Below are positions 10,991-22,418 of a stretch of DNA of 64,000 bases, piece by piece. Positions within the stretch are counted from its first letter, which is position 1. Every line of letters starts with the position of its first letter. Under the pieces are notes generated by a model. The model worked only from the letters and a program-made list of their open reading frames with translations. It was not told the DNA's origin and did not search any database. Location of the stretch: assembly GCA_023105745.1 (NCBI GenBank), contig JALGQZ010000003.1, positions 76,420,696 to 76,484,695 on the forward strand. Direction: 5' to 3'. Made by a program: the position numbers and the translations under genes. Source of the stretch: Austropuccinia psidii. Taxonomy: Eukaryota; Basidiomycota; Pucciniomycetes; Pucciniales; Sphaerophragmiaceae.

Positions 10991-11190
10991 CATGAATCAT
11001 AATGATTGGCTTAATTCGAGAAATAATAAAAGAGAAAAATCAATAAGCAAGAGATTTGGTCATATCTTCATGAAAGGCCCAAATCTGAGGGTATTGATGT
11101 TTCAGGCTTCCTGAATCTGTCCAAAGGATTGACAAAAGCTTACAAAGTGGCCAAGGTGACGCTTACAACAAAATTTGGGCAGAATACCGC

Positions 11191-12628
11191 TTAAAGGTGC
11201 ATTCTGGGAGAGAAACCTACTTTCATAAAATGCAATCCCCACCAAGCACCGTAAAATGAAACTCTTGGAGTATTTGGACCAGGCTTGTCTGGATATAATG
11301 AGTGGAAGAATTTGACAAGTTCTGGTGAGCTGGTAAGGTTGGAAGCTAGTTCCCAAGTTGTTCTTTCTCGGTCTCCACTAAATCCTTTATACTCTATTAG
11401 ATACCATAATTTACCTCTTTTGAGTTTGGAGTCCAGAACATGAGCCACTTCCCATTCTTCTTGCTCCTCCACCAGAACTGGTGGTGGTGGAAATTGATTA
11501 CAATTTGGGATGCTTGACTTCTTGACTGGTTTTAGTAATGACACATGGAATACAATGTGAACTGACTTCCATTGAAAAGGCAGCTTGAGGTGATAAGCAT
11601 GACTTCAAAGGGTCCCAGCCATCTTTCTAAAAGTTTCTTGGTGGGCCTTGTAGTCTTGATGTTCTTGGAAGCTAGCCATACTTTGTCCCCAGGAAGAAAA
11701 TCAGGTGGAATTATCCTAGTTCTATCCGCATACTTCTTGAATCTCCTTATTGCTGACTCTAATTCTTCTTTGAATACTTGCTGTACTGATTGGAGTTCTT
11801 TTGATAACTGTCCAGAAGGTGAGTCTTGAGAAAAATGGATTGAGTCAAAACGGGGATTTCTTCCATAAGTTGTGAAAAAAGGTGATTGCTTCGTTGATGA
11901 ATGTTCTGCATTATTTCAGGCAAATTCAGCCAGAGGGAGCCAGGTGTGACAGTCATCATTATGGTAACTAACATACATCCAAAGATATTGTTTTAGAATC
12001 AGATTTACCCTTTCTGTCTGTCCATCTGTTTCAGGGTGAAAAGCAGTTGAAAGATCTCTTGATATCTTGAGCTTCTGACATAAATTGGTCCAGAATGAAG
12101 AAACAAATAAGTATCCTCTATCACTGACAATACTGACCGGAAGTCCATGTTTGGAAAAGACATGGCCGATAACGATTTGAGCTAATTCCAGGGCAGTGAT
12201 TTTTTCATAAGCTGGAATGAATGTTTCCATTTTTGAGAATATATCCACAACTGCTAAAATTGAGTCAAAGCTGTTGAACAGTGGAGATTGAGTAATGAAG
12301 TCTATTGATAAGGAATTCCAAGGACCAGATGGAATTTGAAGAGGCTTAAGTAATCCAAACTTCTTATGGTTAGTGTTCTTGTTTCTTCAACATTGCTGAC
12401 ATGAGGACAAAGAGGCCTTAATGAATTGATTCATGCCAGCCCAATAAAAATCCCTCTTAATAAGTTTGACAGTCTTCTCCTGGCCAGGATAGCAAATGGT
12501 GAGTCATGATGATTTTGAAGAATATTGAGTTGGATTTCTTCATTCCTTGAAACTACCACTCTATCTCTGAATAACAATAATTTGGCTTGAGTATCAAGAG
12601 AATAATATGAAACTGATTTATCTCCCAC
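11191..12628 (-). pseudogene. Element E integrase and chromodomain, decayed
   Basis: Reading 12628 downwards: remains of the zinc-binding N-terminal region (QLNILQNHHDSPF), then the integrase core from about 12248 with SIVSDRGYLFVSSFW (second catalytic Asp) and FHPETDGQTERVN (catalytic Glu region). Several frame breaks follow. The last piece (11544-11191) holds a chromodomain: EEWEVAHVLDSKLKRGKLWY, then LIEYKGFSGDRERTTWE. It ends GAWWGLHFMKVGF and MHL. The chromodomain is expected to target integration to histone-marked chromatin. Stops and shifts make the protein non-functional. Confidence 0.85.
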
Positions 12629-14046
12629 TAATTACTTGAGTATTTCTTTATAGTTGCATCTTGCCATACTTCTTTTTGGATTTGGTCAACTAAATCTGAT
12701 AACATTTCCACTTTGATTGGGCAGAATCGTGGCTCTTGAATTCCATCTTGCTTGATTACTTGATGAGAATTTTGAGCATTATTTGTTATGAAGTCCACCC
12801 CCCTCTCTGGGTACATGTAGTCCCAATGTGACAAGGCATCTGGTAAAGTGGCTAGCCTGCCTGGGCGGTATGTCATAGTGAAATGAAACTCAGAAAGAAA
12901 CTCAGCACAATGGGCCTGACAACAAGTAAGAACGTTGGAAGAAATGAAATACTGAAGAGAAGAGTGATCTGTCAAGACCTCAAAAGGATTGGAAAGAGAA
13001 ATAAGAAAAGCTCTCCAGCGCTTGAGAGCCCAAACTATGCCAAGGAGTTCCTTGTCATGAATTTCATAGTTCAGCTCAGCTGGGAGAGGCTTGCCACTAT
13101 CAAATGAAATGGGATGCTTTCCTGAGTCATTCACATGACTCAGGAAAGCACCCAGGGCATAATCAGAAGCATCAGTCTCTACAAAAGTTGGTAGAGAATG
13201 ATTGAAATGATAAATGATGGGAGCAGTTGTGAATGCTTCTTTGAGTAATTGAAACTGGCTAAGATATTTCTCATTGAAGATAAAAGGAGAGTCTTTTTTT
13301 AGGAGGGAAGTGAGAGAAGTGAGTTTTTTGGAGTAATTTTTAGTGAAACAACAATCGATATTGGGAAATCCAAGGAAGGATTGAAGAGATTTGATGTTCT
13401 TGGGCTGAGGCCAATTGAGGATTTACTTAACCTTTGAAGAATCCATCTTGAGGCAATCACTTGAAACAACATAGCCCAAGTATTCCACACTTGAGGCATG
13501 GAATACACCCTTGGAGGCTTTGGCAAACAAATCATTGTCCCTCAGTCTTTGGAGGACAGAGGCCACATGTTTGAAATTTTCCTCCTCAGAGCTGGAAAAG
13601 ACCATAATATCATCTAAATAAACTACCACAAATATATCCAAGAAATCCACAAATATATCATTCACAGGATTATGGAGAGAAGATGGAACATTGGTAAGGC
13701 CAAATGGCATAAACAAATACTCCTAACCAGCATACTTGGTTCTGAAGGCAGTTAAATGCTCAACCTCCTCTTTGATTCTCAGGAGATTTTCTGCACCACA
13801 CAGATCTATCTTGGAGAAGATGGTGGAGCCATTCAATACTATAGGGACCTTGCTCATAGGAGGGAAAGGGTACCTGTTCTTCCTAGTTACAGCATTGGGT
13901 TTTCAGTAGTCAACACACAAACAAAGGCCTCCATCCTGTTTCTTGACAAAAAGGACAGGTTATCCTGTTGAATAGGAGCTTGGCCTTATGAAATATTTCT
14001 CTAAGTTCTCTGAAATGTAGGCCTGCAGTGTTTCTGACTCTTGATT
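12628..14046 (-). pseudogene. Element E reverse transcriptase and RNase H, decayed
   Basis: The RT shows GGLCLCVDY, MPFGLTN and VVYLDDIMVFSSSEEE (YLDD near 13615). The RNase H shows VETDASDYALGA, HDKELLGIVWALKRW and LTDHSSLQYF. Multiple in-frame stops interrupt it (for example after VIYSL at 14047 and before the 13716-13423 open stretch), plus a stop after DSSKVK. The open stretches 13716-13423 and 13134-12628 are what survive. Catalytic YLDD is present but the chain is not translatable. Confidence 0.85.
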
Positions 14047-14934
14047 TTATAATGAGTAGATAACACCAACTGGAGGTAGAAGACCCTCCAGTTCAATATG
14101 ATGATCACAGGCGGGGTGTGGAGGAAGTTTCTCTGCTTTCACCTTGGAAAATACATCCAAATATTGGTGATAAGGAGGAGGGACTACCTTCAACACAGTT
14201 TTGATTTCTTCTGTCTCTGCCTCCTCATCCCATTTCTCCTCCAGGGAGGCATGAAAAGATAAAGGAGGAAGGTCCATATCCCCTTGAAAGAGATGAAGTG
14301 AAGATAAAGCAACATCTTCTCCAATATATTTTATCTCTTTGAAGACCTCATGACTTGATTTAAGTAATGACTGAGATGGCATGATGGCAGGAATATGGAC
14401 AGAAGGAGGAACGGAAGGTGTCTTAAGTTCACCAACCAGAGCAGCACTGTTGACAGCAGCGACCAAGACATTACTAGCAGAAGATTCAATACCACTAGAA
14501 TTCTTATGAGTAGAATCATAGGTGATCAGTCCATTTTTCCAATCAATAATAGGATTAAAAGGGTAGAGGAAATCATAGCCCAATATTAGGTCTTCTCCTT
14601 TGGGTGAATCTATGATAAAAAAGTACCATTCCAAGCTTGGGAAGGAAGGCAAGTCAACTACCCACTTCTTATAATGGGTGATGAACAAGGCAGGGGATTC
14701 ATTTGAATCCAGAATGAAAAGAGTAATCTTTTCAGGGAGCTCTGACATAGTCAATGAGTACTTGAGAACAAAATTCTTTGCAATAAAAGAGTTTGCAGCA
14801 CCACAATCAATGAGAATACTATAAAAAATATCAGAGACAGAAGCAAAAGTAAGAAGCTTTAAAGATTTCTTGACACTAGTATTTAGAGTGCACAATTGTG
14901 CTCTTGAAGGAAATGATTGAGAACCATTGAACAC
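14047..14934 (-). pseudogene. Element E protease and linker region
   Basis: Open stretch of 295 codons. It contains a retropepsin-type motif LIDCGAANSFI near 14800, with Cys in place of the usual Ser/Thr after the catalytic Asp; D2 has the same residue. The second conserved block EDLILGYDFLYPFNPIIDW is present. It continues into the pre-RT linker ending in the CDHHIELEGLLPP block and stops at VIYSL. Reading frame and length match D2 (32183 onward). Confidence 0.8.
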
Positions 14935-14959
14935 ATCATGATTCCCACTCAGGCTTTTC

Positions 14960-16300
14960 CCTGCTTGCTAGGGAAGTCTCTTTATGAGCCAGGCTTGTTC
15001 CAAGGTCTCTTGAAGCATTTTTCAATTGGGTGCTTTCCACCACAATAAGTACATAACCCTTCTTTAGTTCTCCTCCCCTTTTCAGAACGCATTAATTTAT
15101 TGTCCTTATTAAGCAGAGCAGAATGGGGCTTGTCCTTTGAAGCTTGAAATTGCTTGCCCTTTTTATTCTTCTTATGGTGAGGCCTTTTTGAAGATTAGTC
15201 TTGAGGAGGCCTTGAAGAATTGGATCCAGTAACAGGGGCCTTCTTTTCTTGATGAGTACTCTTCTCCTTCTGTCTCTTATGGTATCTGGTATCTAATTCA
15301 AGGGTAATGTCCATGAGTTCTTGAAGAGTATCTAAGTTACCAGGGTAGGAAGCCAACTGGTCCAGAAGTCTTGATTACAATCCTCTTCTATAAACTTGAA
15401 TGTAAGCTCTTTCTCCCCAATCTTCAATTCTTTACATTAAGCTTCTGAGATCAGCAATGTATAAGGATACATGACCACTTTCCTTCATCCTCAAATTGTC
15501 CAACTTTTGTTCAGCTTTTCTGACTTCATTGGGATCACCAAAGAGAGTGAATAATTGAGTTTCAAATAACTGCCAATTATTGAGGAGGTAGGAAGGATCT
15601 TCGTTGGAAATATTAGTGAGGTAGGGTTCAATCAATTTGCCAGCTCTACCAGTGAGGAAATAGGTTGAGTACAGAACCTTCTTCTTGTAAGAGAAGAAAG
15701 TTGCTGGATTATTATGGAAAATCAATTGACAGGATTGTATAAATACTCTCAAATTAAGGGCTTGAGTACAATCAAAAGAATCATGTGCCTTTATTGATGG
15801 AGTCTTGAATGCAGGGGATTTGGAATTGTACCTGGGAGAAACTGCTTGAGTGAGTTGCCCCATGAATTGAGTCATCTGCTCCATCATCTTGAGGAAATTT
15901 GATTCAGCTTGACAGACAAGAGGTGGATTAAAATGGGCTAGATTTGCAGCTTCAGAAGCCTCAGGGGCACCTGCCAAGGCAGTTGCTACTTCAGTTTCTC
16001 TAGACTCCTCCCCCTCTTCATCTTAATCTTCCCCTAATCTTGCTCTTGCACCTTCAGACATGCCAAGGTAGCCACCCAATAGGCCAGAGAAAGATCTTGA
16101 TCTTCTCAATTTCATTCCCCCTCTTCTGGAGGGTTCTGCACCTTCAATTGGTGGTCCTCTGTCCAAATTTGAACTCAGTTGATAAACTGATGGGGTGTGA
16201 TAAAGAGGAACCCTTGCTGTAGGAGTGAGAACAGCTGGATTTCTTTGAGATCTTGTATTCTTGGATGGAGGGCTATGCTGAGCTGCAATTGTTGAGAAAT
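14960..16300 (-). pseudogene. Element E Gag, decayed
   Basis: The Gag start is equivalent to D2's MPV-QHSPP, but the ATG is changed to ATT here (IAAQHSPPSKNTRSQ), so the normal start is lost. An acidic region carries a TAA near 16023. The capsid-type region (15977-15432) has MMEQMTQFMGQLTQAV, FIQSCQLIFHN, LFTLFGDPNEVRKAEQ and HVSLYIADLRSLM. It stops and then resumes with an ELDTRYHERQ-like block. A CCHC knuckle CTYCGGKHPIEKC lies near 15030-15070. Multiple stops make it a pseudogene. Confidence 0.82.
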
Positions 16301-17154
16301 TAAGAATAAAAACTTGATGATACTTGACAAAAGGAATTAAAGCCTGGCAAAAATAATAATCAATAAAATCTTGATGATCTTGAGGAATCAATTAACAGTC
16401 TTGAGGTAAAATTAAATTCAATCAATGATTCAATCAATAAATTCAACCAATATCAAAAATCAATTCAAATCCAATATCCAAGTCTTGAGGAATTCAATAA
16501 TCAATCAATTAATCTATCAATATCTTCAACATAATCAGAATCTTGGGAATCAATCAGTCAAATCAATATCTTCAGGATTCAACTCAATATCTTGATGAGT
16601 CAAATCAATCAATGAAAAGTAACTTTTTGGGTATCAATCAATTATCTTGAGGATTCAAAAGAAGTCAATCGGTCCATTTCAAAACAAAATTCTGAATTGC
16701 TAAATCCATAAACCCAAAAATCAATTAACCAATAAATAAAAAATCCTGATACGACGTGAATAAGCACCAAAAAAAGAGAAATTGGATTTTGAGACAGAAT
16801 TGAGAATGAGATTTAGATGGTCAGCAATGATTAAAAAATGATAATAATCAATTTTCATATGAATAAAATTAATGAGATGAAAATTGATGAGAGACAAATT
16901 ATAATCATGAGAAATCAGAAGATCATAAAAGAGTCATAATTTGATGAATGAGAGAAATTCAATTAATTTAATGAAAGGAAAGAATCAAATAAGACTTAAT
17001 TAATTTAATGTCACAGGGGCTCTTCTAAGTGAAGAGGGCCTGGCACTGAGTAAACTGAGACTTACTTATAGAGGGCTCAGGATATGGTAAGAAAGAATAC
17101 ACTTAAGAGTTTTATGAGATGAGTTAATAAATAAAAGAATATGAGAAAAGAAGC
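16301..17154 (-). other. Element E leader, AATCAA/TTGATT-rich, and LTR remainder
   Basis: No gene. On the + strand 16380-16960 is a degenerate run of AATCAA words punctuated by CAAGA/TCTTGA blocks; D2 has the same composition in its leader (30360-30800). 17020-17154 matches the D2 LTR/leader junction (GGGGCTCTTCTAAGTGAAGA, ACTTAAGAGT). The exact LTR end and the primer-binding site could not be placed. Confidence 0.55.
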
Positions 17155-17159
17155 AACAA
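17155..17159. repeat. Target-site duplication AACAA, left copy of C1
   Basis: AACAA directly precedes the C1 LTR edge TGTAGGG and is matched by AACAA at 26791-26795 directly after the other edge. Five bases is the expected length for Ty3/gypsy. Confidence 0.88.
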
Positions 17160-18996
17160 TGTAGGGTGTGGATATGAAACTTTGATTAAAAATCAAGTAC
17201 TTTTCCTGTCCTCAAACTTTGTATAAGGTAAAAATCAATTAAAAATAGTAAGAAATATTATTTTTAAGAGAATACACGCCAATTTTATTGTTTATAACTT
17301 TTTTAGTAGAAAACAATAATATGATTAAGATTTATTGTTTTACCAACAATAAAAATTTATCCAAAAATAATCTACAAGAGATATTTAAGGCTACAAAAGA
17401 AATTTCTTCAAAAGCAATTTCAATTGGAATTAACTGAGCAAAGAACTGCAAGCAATTAATTCAAGAACAAAGTCTTTAAAAATAATAATAAAGAGAAAAC
17501 ACGCCCAAAAGTGACCAGAGTGAATTTGGAAACAAAGTGACAAACTTTACAGTGATGAAAGATGCTTCAATTCACTTTTGGGGTGGTTCAGGGGTAAAAA
17601 TGATTATAAAAGTTACAAACAATGATTATAATGATTTTTTCCAATGGTTAAAAGGTTCAAAATGATTTAAAAAAGGTGGTTGTAATCTTTTATTGATTGA
17701 TTTAACAGTGTTTAAACTAATTAATAAAAGGAAAAGATTCTAACATGAAGCAAAAAGTGGGGCAAAGAAGACATTCTTTTATAGCCATCAATTCTCTTAC
17801 TCCAAAAGTAAAATTTACTCTTGTCAGTCGTGAAAAACAGTCTGACAACAGAAAAGCCAATTATGGCATCATTGAACCCTGATTTAGACCAAAAAGGGGC
17901 GGCTTAAGCCATTTTTAGCCATTTTTAGCCATTTTAGACCCTTAAATCAGCCATTACTATAGCAATACCTGGTCTAGAGCCTTCAAAACACGTCAAAATG
18001 TGTGTAAGAGACGTAGAAACCAGTTAAAACTGTATTTACTATGATGGTTTCATCTTAAGGGTAGTTTTATCCTCTTGGCAACAGCTAAAATTACCCCAGT
18101 TGGTATCAAAACCTCATCATCAATTGAGTCCACAAACCCTGTAACTCAATTCCAGGCCAAAAGTGATGAGCTTTTGGATGAACTTTGACATCCCACGCCT
18201 GTCAGCAAGGATTTTGGGGGTCTAGCTCCCCCTTAGAGCTGGAGTTCCTTTTCCCCCCCAAATTTAATCTTTCCAATTTATTTTTCCTTTAATACCTCAT
18301 CATGTATTATACTTATAATTTACATATGTAATTCAATTGAATTGTACAGTACAATACAGTAATAATTGATACCATATATTTAAATCAAAGTTCACTTATG
18401 TAATACACGCGCACATTTTGACATTTCAATTGAATTCAATTGAAAATACTTCAGTTCCTCATAGCTTCTAAAATAAACACAGCACCTCAATTTTAACACA
18501 AAAATTGATGGTTAACACCACATGTGGTGTCAATTAAATTAAAGTTTTGAGTATTTTCAACTTTTGTATTGAAAATACTAAAAACTTAATTAAAGCTTAT
18601 TTAGAGTTGAGTTACAAGAATTTCACTCAGAGGTGACCCCACCTGATTTTTTATGAGGAATGCAATGGTGAAATAATTTTTATATGTTTATTTATTGGAT
18701 AAAAAGTGATAATAATTTTTGTTTAACTTTTTTTGCAAATTTATTTATTTTTTTACAATTTTGTTAAAATTTCATTTTTACTTAATTTTTTCAAGTATAA
18801 ATGTAATTTTATAATTCCAAAATTTAATGTAATTTTATTTTTAAATTGTAATTAAATTTTTCATTTTGAATATAATTTTAGATTTATATTTCGATTTTTA
18901 TTAAAATAATATAAATAAATTTATTTTATTTATATTCATATGTTAATTTTGTATTTGTGGTCTTTTGGGTATATGAAATTACCTCTAAGGCTCACA
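17160..18996 (-). repeat. C1 3' LTR (1,837 bp)
   Basis: TGTGAGCCTTAGAGG (18996) to CCACACCCTACA (17160). It contains three AGCCATTTTT-type units near 17910-17935. A 22-bp perfect palindrome at 18424-18445 is centred on GAATTC and flanked by CAATTG. A 16-bp perfect palindrome ACACCACATGTGGTGT lies at 18515-18530. Confidence 0.9.
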
Positions 18997-19016
18997 TTCC
19001 CTCCCCCTTAAAAAAG
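18997..19016 (-). other. C1 polypurine tract
   Basis: Minus-strand AAGGGGGAGGGAA immediately before the 3' LTR start TGTGAGCC, the expected primer for plus-strand DNA synthesis. The same tract is found in C2 (37237-37255) and the C3 fragment (57153-57172). Confidence 0.85.
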
Positions 19017-19020
19017 AATA

Positions 19021-20278
19021 TTACTTTGTAATATTGGTGTTTCGAGTTTGTCTGCATCTCCTGAGGAGTATGGTAGCTTCTGGTATATCTTTTTCTTCTA
19101 ACCATTCATCTTCACAAGTTGGGTCACTGTACCTAACAAGGTATTCCCTTACTTTTTTGGTTCTTAATTTTCTTTCTTTAAGAACTTTGGTAATTTTCTT
19201 AGTACCAGATGTCTCAATAGGAGGTATAACTTGGGCAATCTTATTCCTCAAGGGAAATTTCTCAGCATCACTAGATTTATATGGCTTTATCAAGCTCACT
19301 GAAAATGTAGGATGCTTATTGCTAAGTTCTTCAGATAACTCTACTTCAACAGCATTTTCTCCATGGAGGGCCTTAATCACAAAAGGTCCTGCAAAAGAGT
19401 CTTTCAGCTTTTTACATCCTTTGATGTTATTGAAGTTAGTGGTGGATAAAAGAACTAGGTCTCCCACTTTGAAATCTGGAGTTTCATGTGATTTATCCCA
19501 TTTGTCTTTAGCATATGCAAAAGAGTCCTCCATGCACCTTACTGCATGCTTTCTAGCTTTGTCTAGCATTCCTTTGAAGCTAGCAGCTGTGGGATGTATT
19601 TCAATTAAGTCTCTCCTTAAGGAATCTTGGGGTAACTTGGGGTTCCATCCTTTTTCTAGAATAGGAGGAGTCTGATTGGTACTGGCATGGATTGATGTTT
19701 TATATGCTAATTCCAGTGCTGGCAACAGAGTACACCAATCATGGGTAAATCCATCACAATGTTTGAATTCAAGGCCATATGCACAAAATCTTATCACCAT
19801 GTCCTCTAAGGTTTGGATCATCCTTTCAGCCAGGACATCAGTTTGTGGGTGGTAGGCTGTAGAGAAAGACAGTTTAGTGCCAAATAATTGGTGAAGATTT
19901 TTCCATAGTGCTGAAGTGAATTTGGGATCCCTATCACTAATGATATTTGTAAATATCCCAGTCCATGACACTACTCTATTCCATATGAGAAGAGCTGTAT
20001 CCATGGCTGTATCATCTTTGTGACATGGTAAAAAGATTGGAGTTTTACTGAATCTGTCCAAAATTACTAGGCAAGCATTATAGCCTCTGTCACCTCCTGG
20101 TGGTAGGCCAGTTACCCAATCCATATGGACAATTTCCCAAGGTCTGCTTGGTTCTTGGATTCTTATCATATTTCCAAGTCTCTTGCCAGTGGATTTATTT
20201 GCCTTTTGGCATCTGTCACAGGTTTTGCAATACTCTCCAACATCTTTCTGCCACATTGGCCACCATATGCAGGTCTTT
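19021..20278 (-). pseudogene. C1 integrase and chromodomain
   Basis: 411-codon open stretch. It begins in the zinc-binding region ([11 protein letters not shown]), then the integrase core with [22 protein letters not shown] and AYHPQTDVLAERM, giving the D, D, E catalytic set. The Gly usually before LAERM is Val here. A C-terminal region follows ([20 protein letters not shown]), then a chromodomain-like end (TKKVREYLVRYSDPTCEDEW, LLRR). It is out of frame with RNase H because of one extra T in a run near 20278 relative to C2. The protein itself looks nearly whole but has no start of its own. Confidence 0.85.
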
Positions 20279-21290
20279 TACTTTCTCTCTTGTTCTGTCT
20301 TCAGACAGATGTCCTGAAAAGGGGCTATCATGGCATTCTTTCAGTACAAGATTGATTAATGACCTGTCTACAACTATCATGACACATGTGTGCTTGGTTC
20401 TGTTGTAAATTATACCATCCAGTAGGTGAAATCTTCCTTCATCATAATATTTTCTCCATAATACATCCAAGGAATGTATTAGAGAGTTGTCTTTACAGTC
20501 TTTGTTAAGTAATTGGCATAAGATACTACAATTCTTGTCTTGAGTGAAATTATGTCTGACTTCCTCAAAGAAGGTGGTGTTCAAGTCTGTAACACTTATT
20601 CCTTCTATTGGAATTTGTGGTGAGGCTTCTTCTGGCACATAAGCAGGATTATCAATGTTATTTGGTAATGTCCATCTTCTTAGTCCAGCTGCATTCTTAT
20701 GAATGTTCCCATCCTTATGAACAATAGTCATATTTCCTCTGTATTCTTGTATGGCTATTTGCCATCTGAGCATATGTCTGTTGGGTGGTTTCATGTTTAA
20801 AAGTGATTTGACAGCTGTAAAATCTGTTATCACCTCAAAAACACATCCCTCCAAGAAGTAGTTTAATTTTTCCAAGGCCCAGACAAGACATAGACATTCC
20901 ATTTGACTTTCTCCATCTCTGGCTTCAGTTGGTTTGATTGGCCTGGATATGAAACATATGGGTCCTTCCAAAGGTTTATCATTTATGATCTGAACTTGGT
21001 GAAGTTCAGCACCCAGTCCATCCCCTGATGCATCAATATACAGCTTGAAAGGTAAATTAAAGTCTGGCATCAGTAAGAGTGGAGCAGTGGTCAAGGCTTC
21101 TCTTAGAGACTCAAAAGCTTTGACTCTGTCAACAGTCATTTCAAATACTGTGTCTTTGTCACACAATTTAGAAAGTGGTCTTGCTATGGATGCAAAATCT
21201 TTAATGTGTTGCCTGTAATATCCTGCAAAACCTAAGAATGACTGAATTTACTTCTTATTCTGAGGAATGGGTTTTAGCAATACTGCTGCA
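20216..21290 (-). pseudogene. C1 RNase H and integrase N-terminal region
   Basis: Open from 21166. It carries RT connection/RNase H blocks [31 protein letters not shown] and [20 protein letters not shown], and the integrase HH part [20 protein letters not shown] stop upstream (PQNKK then TAA near 21249) and the insertion near 20278 isolate it. Residue changes such as Asp-Cys to Asp-Phe in the ITDC block support decay. Confidence 0.82.
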
Positions 21291-22307
21291 GCTATATACT
21301 GCTTGAGATATTTGAGTAAGGGCAATTTTGATTTTTGGTATTGGGTATCTGTCTGGAACAGTGTAAGTGTTGAGAGCTCTAAAGTCCGCAACCATTCTGT
21401 ATTTTCCATTATGCAATGCCACTATGACTGGTGTAGTTATTTCTACTTCTTCATTGTGGCCTACTTTTCTTATTACACCAAGGTCCAGAAGTTCTTTGAT
21501 ATGAATGTCTAGAGCTTCTCTGGATTTTGGACTTGCTGGATATGCAGGTCTTCTTAAGAGTGGTGGATAAGGTCTCTCAATATTAAGAATTATGTCAACT
21601 TCATGACCAATAATTGCTCCTAGAGGCTCTTTGTCTGAAGCAAATGCTCCTCTGTGGTCATACAAAAGGGAAGAAAGTTCATTTTCTTGTTTATCAGTCA
21701 GATGAAGGCTTATTTCAGATTCATTTAACTGCTCAAACTTGAATTTCTCCAACTCTAAGCTGACTGGTGATACTTTATTTCCTGTTATTTGTCTTTTAAA
21801 TGGTAAAAAGGCAAATGTTTGGTGCTTATTGTCTCCAATAGTAAAGTATCTGTCTTTGTTATTATGCAAATATATCCCATACATGATTAAATAGTCATTC
21901 CCCAATATAAAATGGGTACTAGAGCATTTTTCCATAACAACGAATTCAACTGTGATTCTTAAATTCCCATTTATGTGTGGGAATATGACATTGGTCTCAA
22001 AGATTCCTAATGCTTTCATTGGATTACTTGCACTGTTGAATTTTATACCATCAATTGGTAACAATTGGTGTTCAAAATTTGGTACACAAGTCTTAAGAAA
22101 AGATTTTCCAACACAAGAGCAGAAGGCTCCTGGGTCAAGCAAAGGTTTGGTGGGTTTGTTGTCAATCACCACTTCTGTTATACAGGAGTTACCAGCTGTA
22201 TAACCTTTTCCCCTGTTTGGTTTTGTTTTCATAAGTTGCGCATCTTGAACTTTTGATAAATCAAGTTGACCATTGCTCAATTGTGGCAAGTGGGAATAAG
22301 ATTCCAT
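21255..22307 (-). pseudogene. C1 protease and RT N-terminal part, RT core deleted
   Basis: Contains the protease motif LLDPGAFCSC at 22136-22125, where Pro replaces the usual Ser/Thr after the catalytic Asp; C2 shows the same. It then has HFILGNDYL and the RT entry [15 protein letters not shown] through DFRALNTYT and QISQAVY. At about 21294 it jumps directly to the AAVLLKP block. Relative to C2 about 140 codons are gone, including the YIDDI catalytic site. C1 could not reverse transcribe its own RNA. Confidence 0.85.
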
Positions 22308-22418
22308 GATGTCAAAAGTTGCATTGATATTTTCTATATATTTTGAAGATTCAGAAAATATTGATGACTTATCATCTGAATTGTCTTCAATTATTTCATC
22401 TTTTTCAACATCAGGTTC

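Noticed and set aside
10554..10993. Minus-strand frames with a hydrophobic FLFFSTC-like stretch as a membrane protein
   Set aside because: Produced by a purine-rich run on the other strand; part overlaps a decayed chromovirus tail.
19034..19675. Open frames on the + strand opposite integrase (also 37180-37728 and 57033-57518)
   Set aside because: They mirror conserved antisense coding sequence in each C copy and have no feature of their own.
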